Source: Dendrophyllia cribrosa
Lineage: Eukaryota > Cnidaria > Anthozoa > Scleractinia > Dendrophylliidae
Reading direction: 5' to 3'
DNA: 64,000 nucleotides
Assembly: GCA_024195265.1 (NCBI GenBank)
Contig: JAJLRJ010000011.1
Span: 25,148,792 to 25,212,791 of the forward strand
Part shown: in pieces, positions 31,673 through 42,300 of the stretch
Layout of the letters: every line of letters begins with the position of its first letter
Numbering within the stretch: position 1 is the stretch's first letter
Position numbers and translations under genes: made by a program
Notes under the pieces: generated by a model
The model's input: only the letters and a program-made list of their open reading frames with translations
Database searches by the model: none
What the model was told of the DNA's origin: nothing

Positions 31673-33421
31673 TATTCAGGCCTGTAACCCATATACACCC
31701 CAGTGTGTGAAGGATAATGCTTTCTTATAGTCTTGACAATGCATGATGGGCACATGTTTCTATTTCCCTTCCCCAAGTGGCCATCCATATCAGTCCAAGA
31801 TAAATTGACGATAGGCTGCCTTCTTAAAGGCCTTTGTATTATTGTCATCTCTGTCTTTACGAATATCTGCTTGATTTCTTATGCAGAGTTGCAGAACATC
31901 CGGATCTATAAAACACAGTTTTTTAATCTAGTAAAACTTGTTACGCATCTCCTCTGGCCACAGCATGTTTTCTATTTCCTGTGGCATAATTACACAAACA
32001 TTGCACTTGCACCATGGAACTGGTGTTTCAGAATGGGAGTGACACTCAGGAACTGGGGGATGGGGCTGCTGCTCCTACCAATGTTTGGTGGATCAGTTTC
32101 AGGAACAACCTGGGTATCCTGATCACCACTTTCATCATCATCGCGGTCATTGTCTTCCATAATGAGTAACCCATGAATGTAGTCCATACTACCCACCCCA
32201 TGCTGAAGTTTTCTCACACACAGGTTTTTGATCATTCGATTGTCTAGTGTTGTATGAAATCCTGCAACAAATAATATAACAAAGTTTATGAACCAAGCCT
32301 TTATAAACAAACTCAAAACTATATTTCCATAATTTCATCTGCTGTCTTTATATTGGGAGAGGTGTCTGCTAAATAAATTAAATTTTGTGCCATGGATGAC
32401 AACAACAGTAAACATGTGTATTACACAGAATCTTTAGTCCATATAATAGCAAAATACCCCAAAATATATATCAAGGTAAGTACGGTATGAGATTTATATT
32501 TCATCCACCCGAATTCATTTGTGAAACATACATATAAGAATAGAAATAAACACTAACTTGAAATATATTCCAATGGCAGTTATCAACACGAGTATATACT
32601 TGTCAAGTTTCTACCAAAAAAAATCAATTTCATCTTACATGTAACTTATAATAAAGAGAAAAGGCAAAACAGCGATTTGGTTTGAAATTGTAAAATTAAT
32701 ACGGTGCAATTTCGATAACTCGAATTGTTATTGTAAACATAGAATAATCGAAGGTTTCATTCAAGTGGAAACCATTCATTTGGTTTGTGTGTTCACAAAT
32801 TTTATGAACCAAGCCTTTATAAACAAACTCTAAACTATATTTCCATAATTTCATCTGCTGTCTTTATATTGGGAGAGGTGTCTGCTAAATAAATTAAATT
32901 TTGTGCAATGGATGACAACAACAGTAAACATGTGTATTACACAGAATCTTTAACCCATATAATAGCAAAATACCCCAAAATATATATCAAGGTATAAAGT
33001 ACAGTATGAGATTTATATTTCATCTACCCGAATTCATTTGTGAAACATACATAAGCTTATAAGAATAGAAATAAACACTAACTTGAAATATATTCCAATA
33101 GCAGTTATCAACACGAGTATATACTTGTCAAGTTTCTACCAAAAAATTTCAATTTCATCTTACATGAATAACAAAGAGAAAAGGTAAAACAGCGATTTGG
33201 TTTGAAATTGTAAAATTAATACGGTGCAATTTCGATAACTCGAATTGTTATTGTAAACATAGAATAATCGAAGGTTTCATTCAAGTGGAAACCATTCATT
33301 TGGTTGTGGCAACAAACCCGTTACTACCGAAATTACTGAACGAGCTTTGAACTAAGATACACATTTTCTAATATTGGAGATAGATGCGCGTGCATTATGT
33401 AAGCTTACCTTGTTTCGCCAT
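31673..33421 (-). pseudogene. P2X7 cytoplasmic-domain-like gene with several frameshifts
   Basis: Exon 1 is 33409-33421 (MAKQ, donor GTAAGC). Exon 2 runs from the acceptor TTTGTTGCAG at 32261 down to a stop at 31673, phases matching (1). Exon 2 begins GFHTTLDNRMIKNLCVRKLQ, has an acidic linker (MEDNDRDDDESGDQD) and then, in changing frames, WCKCNVCVIMP, TCCGQRRCVTSFTRLKNC, DPDVLQLCIRNQADIR, AFKKAAYRQFI and GHLGKGNRNMCPSCIVKTIR ending VYMGY. This is the Cys-rich zinc-binding ballast domain of the P2X7 C-terminus, known in cnidarians and fish as stand-alone proteins without the channel. Four single-base indels (in C5, A4, T4 and TT runs) interrupt it, but no independent nonsense codon was found, so it is either a young pseudogene or an intact gene with assembly indels. 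Confidence 0.65.
32285..33305. repeat. 516-bp tandem duplication in the intron
   Basis: 32285-32784 and 32801-33305 are near-identical copies (TTTATGAACCAAGCCTTTAT ... ACCATTCATTTGGTT), offset 516 bp, with few substitutions and short indels by eye, so the duplication is recent. The ~16-base spacer contains GTGTGTTCACAAA. It enlarges the intron of the P2X7-like gene. Confidence 0.9.
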
Positions 33422-34030
33422 GGTTTCGATAATTGCGAACCACACTTCCACTGCTCCGAGAAAATCACACCTTGTGTTTTGCAAGGCAACCACGATTTGT
33501 GTTTGTTGCTGTCCGAATCATAGATCTAGAACAGGTACATTGCTATAAGATGCAAAGATAAAAGTATTTTGGCGACATGATTTTAGTCACTGCTAGCTCA
33601 AACAATATAAGCTTTCTGTAAATCGACAAACCTCTGATTTTGTCACCTCCATGCCTTCAAACCACTTGAATAAGTTTCAAAGGGGTTTAAAAAAAAGTTA
33701 TACAAACACTTAAGTACGTGAAAATGTCCAATATCGGCGCTTACCAGCGCAAAATTGCCCCCGGTCTTGCCAAATTCAAAATGCCGACTGTTTGCAAATT
33801 TGACAGTTTCCATGCGGTGGGTATGACAAGTTCATGACACCCTAATACCCTGGAGAAATTAACAATAGGTCCGAGGGTGCTCCCCAAAAATTTTTGTGGC
33901 GGTATGCGACGCCCTTCTTGAAATCCTAACCAGTTTAACCAACCATATCCTCAATGCCCTAACATAGCTTGTATAAAGAACTAACCCCCCGGACAAAAGT
34001 CCACAAAGTTTACAAAACAAGCCTTTGTTA

Positions 34031-34539
34031 GAAATACAATACACACTGTGGTTATAAACATGACAAAACAACGCATGTTGTAAAAAACTTTGATTAATGA
34101 CTTGACGTTTCGTATGCTTTAACATACATCTTCAGAAGTGACGGTTGAATATAATACAATAAATTTAAATGCTACGGAGAAAGACTGGAACATTTTAAAG
34201 CACTCACGAAGGGTTGTCACGCATCAGCCATTGCAAATCATATGACTTCAATGGACCACAACATTAAATGGGATCATTTTGAAATTTTAACAACTGGGCG
34301 ATCGGATATCCATTGTAGAATTGAGGAGACGTTATTGATTAAGGATTTAAAACCAGCTTTAAATGAAAATGTGGGTAGTGAGAAACGTTTTCTTTACTAG
34401 CCTTGTATATATGTTTATATTTTCTAGCAGACTTTAAGATAGGTCTGTATATTATCTTTTTTTTCACTATTGTCATTTCTTTTAAATTAGGTTCCAGTCT
34501 TTCTCCGTAGCATTTAAATTTATTGTATTATATCCAACC

Positions 34540-34570
<31 letters not shown>

Positions 34571-34677
34571 GAAACGTCAAGTCATCAATCAAAGGTTTTT
34601 ACAACATGCGTTGTTTTGTCATGTTTATAACCACAGTGTATATTGTATTTCTGTTAAAGTTGAAATAGCCGAAGAAT
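34031..34677 (+). mobile_element. Penelope-like element fragment with inverted arms
   Basis: Exactly flanked by AAGCCTTTGTTA (34019-34030 and 34678-34689), a 12-bp target duplication. Arms 34031-34191 and 34491-34653 are inverted copies (GTTCCAGTCTTTCTCCGTAG...). Between them a + frame, ~34193-34400, reads KGCHASAIANHMTSMDHNIK, TTGRSDIHCRIEETLLI and LKPALNENVGSEKRFLY-stop. This is the C-terminal end of the GIY-YIG endonuclease region of Penelope-like retroelements (A..H....H.I.W......R...E...I....P.LN). Each arm carries a hammerhead-like motif (CTGAAGA ... GAAACGTC). Heavily 5'-truncated, as usual for this class. Confidence 0.7.
34545..34595 (+). ncRNA. Hammerhead-like motif of the Penelope-like arm
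   Basis: ACTT-CTGAAGA-T-GTATG-TTGAAG-CATAC-GAAA-CGTC-AAGT: CUGANGA core, 5-bp stem II, GAAA, a minimal stem III and GUC, and 4-bp stem I (ACTT/AAGT). One extra U between the core and stem II departs from the consensus. The mirror copy is on minus at ~34091-34140. Activity is uncertain. Confidence 0.4.
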
Positions 34678-34781
34678 AAGCCTTTGTTAACAACTTTTGT
34701 CCCTTTTTTGTACTGATTCCTAAATCTCGTTTATGCGCATGCGCATTAACGAGATAAAAACGGCAATTGCTTTCAGGTTGT

Positions 34782-34942
34782 TGCCGTTTTTCGTTATTTA
34801 TGTCAAGATTGACTGCGTCAGAAAATGTTCACCAAGATCAAATCTGACTACGCCACCGAAAGAGATCATCTTGCCCGCTGATTTAGAGGTTACGCCAGAA
34901 GAACTGGACGACATGCAAAAACTGCCTGTTCTCTCTCGCTGA
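34782..34942 (+). CDS. Possible terminal exon, unrecognised
   Basis: After an acceptor-like TTGCTTTCAG, the + frame reads VIYVKIDCVRKCSPRSNLTT, then PPKEIILPADLEVTPEELDD and MQKLPVLSR-stop. The second half (ILPADLEVTPEELDDM) looks like a genuine acidic helix. No start codon in context, no obvious poly(A) signal within ~150 bases, and upstream exons are not visible because the repeat/Penelope block precedes it. No family recognised. Confidence 0.3.
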
Positions 34943-35589
34943 AGATAGATACATGCTACTATGCTATAAAAAGTTGTTTCTTATATGTTTGAACGTTTGC
35001 ACTGAGTTTCTCTTAATTTGCGCCATTTAATTATGAAGTTTTAAATTGAGCTTTGAAAGTAATTTTGCGATTAGTTTGGTTTTCCATCGCTGTGCTTTTG
35101 ATTGGTTAAAGAATACTGCGTTACTTTCTCGACCAATCAAGAGCAAACCAATCGTGACTTGCTTCATGCTTATTTGCTTCGATTTCTGATTGGTTCATTA
35201 GATTGCTTTACGACATGTACAGTCAATTTAAAATCGCTTAACGAACGAAAACAAAATACTTTAGAAGAAAAAAAGAAACAAACAAGCGAAAAAAACAGTT
35301 CACGGTAGCACTTCCTGTTTCATATGTTTCACATGATATCGATATTTGGTCTTCTAAATAGGGCAGTGGATATTCGTGTTTAAATACAATGTTTCCTTTA
35401 ATGACAGTGGTGCCGTGCATTTTTATGAGTCCAGCATTTTTTCAAAAGCAGTACAAAAGGGTGGGTATTAAACTTTGCCCTCTTCGGGACCTGTTTACAT
35501 GGGTAGGTGACCCATTTCCCAGAGCAAGGACGAGATCCAACAACAAAGGCCTTCCACATATGACGCCAACTCCGAGATACAAACACCGG
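34943..35589. other. No gene recognised
   Basis: The four motifs ATTGGTT/AACCAAT (CCAAT-box-like) in 35090-35210 are clustered. Overlapping open frames have no domain. Confidence 0.4.
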
Positions 35590-35812
35590 GAAACATTGGT
35601 GGGAGAAGAATGCTGTTACCAAAGGTATAAATATGCAAATTTCCAAAAACATGGCTGTCAAAATCTTGTTGCCATGGAAACGTCAAGTCACGTGATCAAA
35701 AAATGTCATATGAAATTGTTGCCAGATAAATTTTAGGAAAAGTCACAACGTTTGAAGGCGTTTGAATGCATATTAAAGAAGTTATTAATGTTGAAAGTTA
35801 GCGCGGGCACTT

Positions 35813-35861
<49 letters not shown>

Positions 35862-35877
35862 AGGCCGAATAGGGTTA
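35590..35877. mobile_element. Right half of the poly(C)-ended MITE family (TTAACCCTATTC type)
   Basis: AATATGCAAATTT, CATGGCTGTCAAAATCTTGT, TGCCATGGAAACGTCAAGTC and GTTAGCGCGGGCACTTTGTG match the right half of the copy at 60754-61352. It ends in a ~45-base C run, then AGGCCGAATAGGGTTAA. From 35878 a short inverted stretch (TATTCAAACGCCATCAAACTTTGTG) continues. Confidence 0.8.
35817..35861. repeat. Poly(C) tract, about 45 bases
   Basis: Homopolymer inside the MITE end. The proline-rich + frame here is a shadow. Its exact length is likely unreliable in any assembly. Confidence 0.9.
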
Positions 35878-36529
35878 ATATGTATTCAAACGCCATCAAA
35901 CTTTGTGACTTTTCCTAAAATTTTTCGGCAACAATTTCATATGACAAGCTTTCAAATGTATGTTAAAGCCTGTTAGCAGTTTGCAACTGATGACAAGTTG
36001 GATTTTTAATTTTCTGTTGTATGGATTCTGCTGTAATGAAATGCAAAGGGTAGATAAGCACCTTTGGAGTAACCGACATTTTCTTTCAGTTCTCTTGTTA
36101 ATTTGCACACGACTCCGCATGCAAGCTTTTGCGTTTTATTCATTTATCGTGTATAAATAAAGATCGTTATTATTATCATTATTATAATATATTATTTTAA
36201 ATGTAATTATTGCCGTGCATATCTTTAAGCCCAATGACTTGTCTCTTAACCGTGCTGTTTACAAGGGCCATGTTTTATTTCACTTTTAAAATTATACGTT
36301 CCAGTGCGAATGTTATAATATGTACTGAACTTCTCCGCGACACTTGTATCTTTTCTCTCTCCCCTTCCTTCGAAGCATCCAATCAAAGCTCTGCTTATCG
36401 ATGTTTCTCGCTCGTTTTGCTGCGCCATTAAACTTGCTTAAATTTGAGCAAAGCGTGACCGAAATAAAATCTTATAGATGGTTACCCTGTACGTCTCTAA
36501 AGCCCACCGAAATTTACAATTATTCATAA
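35878..36529. other. No gene recognised
   Basis: AT-rich with short frames only; nothing with domain or splice support. Confidence 0.4.
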
Positions 36530-36720
36530 TAATAATAATAATAATAATAAGTTAGAAATTAAAAATAAATAAATCGAAATTTTGGCTCTCAACACGAAAT
36601 TTTGACTCGAACTCGAAATTCTAACTCGAACTCGAAATTCTAACTCGAACTCGAAATTTTAACTCGAACTCGAAATTCTAACTCGAACTCGAAATTCTAA
36701 CTCGAACTCATAAGTTTAAT
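36526..36720. repeat. AAT microsatellite and 19-bp CTCGAACTCGAAATT minisatellite
   Basis: (AAT)n at 36526-36551. From ~36580 to 36715 there are about seven units of a 19-bp repeat built on CTCGAACTCGAAATTCTAA. Confidence 0.9.
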
Positions 36721-37623
36721 ACACTCACAAAAATAATTTTATCTATCATTTAACTGTATCCACGGTATAGTCTGGGAGTTTTTGGGCAGGTATTTTAGGC
36801 CACCTCAAAGTTATTCAAACATAGTTTCAAAGTGGCTTCGAATAAAGGCGCACAACTTTTCTGTTAAAAGAAAATAACTTCTTTTTTAACGTCTTTAAAT
36901 TTACTAAGCAAATCTGTAAAGAAATCACAAAAAGGTTTTTAGCCTATTCATCGCTTATGTGATACCGCCATAAACAATACGAAATTCGGTCCTTCGTATA
37001 AGCAAATTTGGATCTATACGGACCCAACGGTTTTTATTTAATTACTCTTAAATAAGCGAATATTAGAACAAACTAACCATGTTTTATTTACAATACAATA
37101 GTGTATCAATCTAAAAAGTATCAAGGAAATCCAACTTTGAGCTGTGTCCGCGATTTTGATCATCATCTTTGATTTTTAGTGTTAAATACTATTTTATACA
37201 TTTTGTATTTAAAACTACCAACTTTTCCTGCACTTAGCAAAAGAACGTTCAAAAGGCCTACAGTTATGGACACCGCGTCAGTCAGGCCCAAGATCCATTT
37301 TATTGCCAAATATTATCGGTATTACAACATTCAGGAAAGACTCTCGGATGCATTATGTATGTACGTTTTATCCTAAACAAAACTACTTTTTCCTCAAAAT
37401 CTCAATTTACGATGACTTGATACACGAGGAAAACGGCACCTCGTCACCTTGATCCCCAAGAAACAGAGTACGATAGAAAAGGCAAAAAAAAAAAGAACTT
37501 CTAAACTTGAAGAGTTGAACAATCGCTTACAAACGGACTGCGGTTAGTACGGAGGACAAAAAAAAAAACGTGGGGGAAAACAACATTGCAGGAATTTTTG
37601 GTAGGAACACGCTCCTCCCATTC
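36721..37623. other. No gene recognised
   Basis: No domain-bearing frame. Short frame 37179-37376 unsupported. Confidence 0.4.
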
Positions 37624-38235
37624 TTAACCCTATTCGACCTGGGGGGGGGGGGGGGGGGGGCACAAAGTGCCCGCGCTAACTTTCAACATTCATAACTTCT
37701 TTAATATGTATTCAAACGCCATCAAACTTATTTATCAAAAAAATTTATCAAACAAATTTATCGGGCAACAATTTCATATGACAATTTTTTGATCACGTGA
37801 CTTGATGTTTCCATGGCAACACGATTTTGACAGCCATCTTTTCTGAAATTTGCATATCTACACCTTTGAACGAAGAAAAACAATGTTTATTGGTATAACT
37901 TTTGTATTTTTACGTCATTTAGCGTTTATTTATTGGTTTTGATTAATTTTGCGTCAATTTGGACGGTTTTTAAGAGGTTTAAAAAAAATTTCAGAAATCC
38001 AAGATGGCGGATCCAAGATGGCGGCCGTATAACTAATTACCTAATAACTACGTCATATGACGTCATCGTTCCATTGTGCGGACCGCAAAGGAGACAGTTT
38101 TGGACGTACTATGTACTCTCTAGGTTTCATTGTCATAGCCTTAATGTTCTTGAAGTTACGAGGGGGGGGGGGGGGGGGGCACATCCCCCCCCAGGCTCAG
38201 GAACTCAAAAAAAGCCTAGGCTGAATAGGGTTAAC
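37624..38235 (+). mobile_element. Full-length MITE, poly(G)-ended family (copy 1)
   Basis: Ends TTAACCCTATTCGACCTGGG and, inverted, CCTAGGCTGAATAGGGTTAA. A ~21-base G run lies just inside the left end, and a ~18-base G run followed by CACATCCCCCCCC lies inside the right. The interior carries tandem AAGATGGCGG motifs (38001-38025), TGACGTCA and the CTTGATGTTTCCATGGCAAC block. The same organisation, inverted, is found at 60754-61352. Confidence 0.85.
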
Positions 38236-39244
38236 GACGCTTTACAAATCCAAAACAGACAACTGCACGAACGCACTAACCATGATTTACTTTGTGCTTG
38301 CTCGTATCAGCGTCTTGAAGGAAATGTTTTAACTTCTCTAATTTTTCCTATCTGAAGTGATACGAATTGAAATGTGTTGACCGTGTTGTGCACTGTGGTT
38401 TTTAATCTCTGCTTGAAACTTGAGCGTGTGTTTCTTTGAGAGACAATTTCTGAAACTCTTAACTTCTTCTTTCCTTGGCCGATTTCACTCTTTGCATTGA
38501 TTGATTTTCTCTTCCGTAATGTTCTCGATCTCAGTGTTTATTTGCGCTAATCTCGCACAAGGTAAAAAAGGGCCAGCCTAAAAACAATAACTTTGAAAAT
38601 TCGGCTTGCAGGCCTTCCTAACTTTTACCTCATACTTTCCGATGCCGTTTGTTCCTTCCATATGCCGTGAACCGATATACATTTAGCGTGTATTTGGATA
38701 CTTTTATAGTTGCCTGAATTAGGCTTTCGCATGAAACGTGCGACGCACTTTTATCTCGAGATGAAATCTGTCTATGATGATTTACTTTCTGAGGCAACTA
38801 AACCTTCTGACGAAGCACGAGGTCAAGCCATTGATTAATAAAAATGCGTACTGTTTCCTTTATTTGCTAAAAAAGAGTAAAAACGCTGCCAAAATGCAGC
38901 AAAATGTTTAATTATATCATTAATTATACATTTCTAGCAGAAAAACATTCAATTTCTGAATTTTGATTCAAATCCAAGATATTGCCCAACACAAGTGAAA
39001 GAAAACTAAACAGTCATTGTAAAATAGATCTATTAAACCTCTAAATATCTTGGACATTTAAAAAAAAAGTTGAAAATGTCAATAACCTCAGCAATGAATA
39101 TTCTGAAGGTTAATATTTAATGTTCTTTTTAACAGGGAGAAGGTTGCAGATGTCAATACAGTTATTAACAATAACTAGGTTTGAAATCTATCCATAGATA
39201 ACAAAAGGATTGCAAAGTCACAAATCGATCCCACACCGGAAGCC
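38236..39244. other. 5' flank of the intact GPCR gene; repeat remnants
   Basis: 38370-38460 is the segment shared with the truncated GPCR copy. 38790-38990 resembles part of the repeat at 49690-49900 (AGGTCAAGCCAT, AAAATGCGT). 39135-39244 is a plausible 5' UTR. No TATA box seen. Confidence 0.5.
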
Positions 39245-39357
39245 ATGTCCGAAACAGCTCAAATAGCGACAACAACGGTACAGTCCTTACTCATCATCTT
39301 AAATATCGCAGGGAACTCTTTGGTTTGTGTCATCATAGTGAAGAATCAAGATATGAG
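39245..39357 (+). CDS. GPCR exon 1 (N-terminus and TM1)
   Basis: Starts MSETAQIATTTVQSLLIILN, followed by IAGNSLVCVIIVKNQDM. Ends ATATGAG with donor GTATGT. The two leftover bases join exon 2's first G to make Arg38. Chosen as the first exon because it encodes TM1 with the GN motif and joins exon 2 in phase. Confidence 0.85.
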
Positions 39358-42300
39358 GTATGTAACAACGAGGCACAAACGTTGAGGCATAGCGTTTCTT
39401 ATACAAATAATGTAATGCCCGAGTAGTAGGATAGCAGCTGCTCGTACAAGTCAGACGTGTTTTTTAAAGCTCCCTACATTTTTTGCTTAATATTTTGTCT
39501 CAAAATGACCGAGGGCGAGAAACTCAAAAAGGAGAATCAAACTCTACGTAACGAAATAGCCGATTTAAAGGAACAACTTGGGAAAATATCGAAAGAATTT
39601 TCGTTCAAGAAAGCAGAGCTATCGAAACCATGGCCACATGATGACACAGTATTACCACCAGATCAGGCCGCTTCAGTTAACTTCGTTTCAAGCAAATACG
39701 ACGAACTTTTGGCTTTCAAAACAGAAGCTATCAAGCAAATACAACAACTAACTAAAAGAGTCGCCGAAATTTCCTTAACGTGTGACAGAATCGCAAAAGC
39801 TATCGACGACCTAGAAGCTTATAGCTATGAATTTAACGTCAAAATAATTGGTATGCCGACAGTGGCCGACGAAACCTCTGATCAAACGGTCGAACTTTGT
39901 TTAAAATTGTTCAAAGCTATTGGAGTTCAAGATATAGCGGTAAGAGATATCGACATAGCTCACCGCGTACCAAGTCGTTCAGCGTCAAACAGGCCGAACG
40001 CCATTATCTGCAAATTTACCCGAGGATAAGCAAAGAATAAAGTTATGGCTGCACGAAGAAATGTCATTCACATCATGGCACAACAACTGGGCTTCACAGG
40101 CGAGACCAATCTGACCGGCCAAATTAGCCTATTCGACCATCTCACTCCACGACTACATGCAGGAGCTGTTTTTTGAGGCAAAAAAATATAAAGATGCATA
40201 CAATTTTAAATTCTGCTGGGATAAAAATGGAGCCATTTACCTACGCGAAACAGAAAGTTCTGATGTTATAAAGTTAGCGTGCCACAGTAGACGATCTGAA
40301 AGCTTTGACCGCGTTAAGCTAAGTATTTACAATATATGTTATTGTAGACGTTAAACTGTGAACTGTAATTTATTTTCATCGTTTACGTAAGTCTAATATG
40401 AAATTGCACAGATCTAGAAATAAGATCCGAGAAAAAGATTTACGATTAAGCTTTCAAGAACTACCTTACTTCACTTTTACCGGTAACTTATCTTTCTATC
40501 ATGGGCAATTTAACAACTCGATCCTCACGACTTCCCAGTGTCGGAAACATTTAGATAAATTATCTGGCTTATTTGATCTAGATATATTTAACGTATGCAC
40601 AAATCTTGATGGTTCACTAAATCTTAACGAAAACAACGGGTGCCACTGCAATCAGGGCAGATATTTTACTCCGCACAGCTTCAAATTATTTCATGAAAAA
40701 ATATCAAACAGTGAGGCTGAATCAAGCTTTTCAATCTTTCATAATAATGTTGTTTGTACCAATCGTAATCTAGAAAATTTAACTTTACTCCTGGATGAAC
40801 TCGATTTCCAGTTTAGCATAATTGGTGTCACAGAAACTAAAATTACAAAGTCAAATGACAATATGTCTTTTTCGCACATTCCTGGTTATGCTTTCGAATA
40901 CGTTCCAACACCTTTAGCCTCTGGAGGCGTTGGCCTCTTTATTCACGAATCCCTTAATTACACTGTTTTGGAAAAAAACTCAAATGAGGCATTCCAGGCC
41001 CTCTGGATTGAGATATCATTTGTTAATAATAAAAACATCATTTGCGGTATAATATATCGTCAACATAACTCTCCCGATAAGTTCATGACATATTTTGAAG
41101 AAACAATTGAAAACCTTACACAAGTTAACAAAAATATACATATAATGGGCGATTTCAATATAGATCTGTTGAGGTGTGAAACATATCAGTTTAGCCACGA
41201 CTTCTTATTGTCCCTTCAAAGTTGTTATCTCATTCCAACGATTGATAAGCCAACTCGTGTCTATAGAAACTCTGCCACGTTAATTGATAATATTTTTGTC
41301 AACAACCGTGAGCAAATTGTTGTCAGTGGGAACATCATCTCCGACATAAGCGATCATTTCTCTCAGTTTTGTATAACCAAAGCAGCAAGAGATAGATATC
41401 GAAGCAAACCTATCGAAATTCGCGATTTTTCCAATTTCTCTGCTAACCGGTTTAAAAATAGGTCCGCAATGCGAACGTGTGTGGGCTTCTATTAGAATCA
41501 TTGATCAAAATATCATTGTTCAAATATTAAACTGGAATTACTTTTGGCAAATTCATTTAGTACATTCAACTGTACACTTAGTAATAGTGATTGGACTGAG
41601 TGGAGTAGTCTTCAGGGAATAATCGGGCGAGTAATTTCAAATCAGCTGACCACTTAGTGAGAGGACAATTTGAAATTATGAGAACGATTACCCTGATTTG
41701 TACGACATGAAGTCCAATTACTAATTAACCGCATCAATAACAAAATTCGAGATTAAAAAGTCTTTGTGGAGTTTTTTGTACTATTCAATTACAAAAAGTT
41801 GTAATCGGATAGCTGTAATTGGACAGCCATGTGTGCTTACATCTATTACCTAACTAATTATATAGCAGTCAGTTAATCCAGTACTGTCAGCACGGCTATT
41901 ATCCTTTAATTTCTCAGAACTGTCCAATTTGGGATTTAATTTGGACAGTTTTCAATATGGAGTTTGAGTAAAAATGCAGAAACTGTCCTATTTGGGAAAA
42001 AATAGGACAGTTTGTTTCAGCCAATGAAATCCGAGAAAAAACAATGGATTGTGAAACCAACCAATCAGCAGTGAGCAAACGTCAGCACTGAAAGCAGGAC
42101 AGGTCGCCATTGTTGTTGACAACATGGAGGAATTCAGTGAAGAAAATTTGCCAAATTTTTCCATCTTTAGCAGTTCTAACACAAATGAGAGATTTCCATG
42201 GTTGCAGGAAGAGGAAATTAATACTCTTAGAAGCAGAAACGAAAACTCAAACACCGCCAAGAGCACAAAAACGTGGCTGAACGTTTTCAACGAGTGGAAA

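Larger units (their letters stand above)
33818..34770. repeat. Dispersed repeat split by a Penelope-like insertion
   Basis: 33818-34030 and 34678-34770 together match 20220-20530 (reverse orientation). The insertion 34031-34677 lies between two copies of a 12-bp sequence. Confidence 0.8.

Noticed and set aside
35752..35976. Proline-rich protein
   Set aside because: It is the translation of the ~45-base poly(C) tract in a MITE end.
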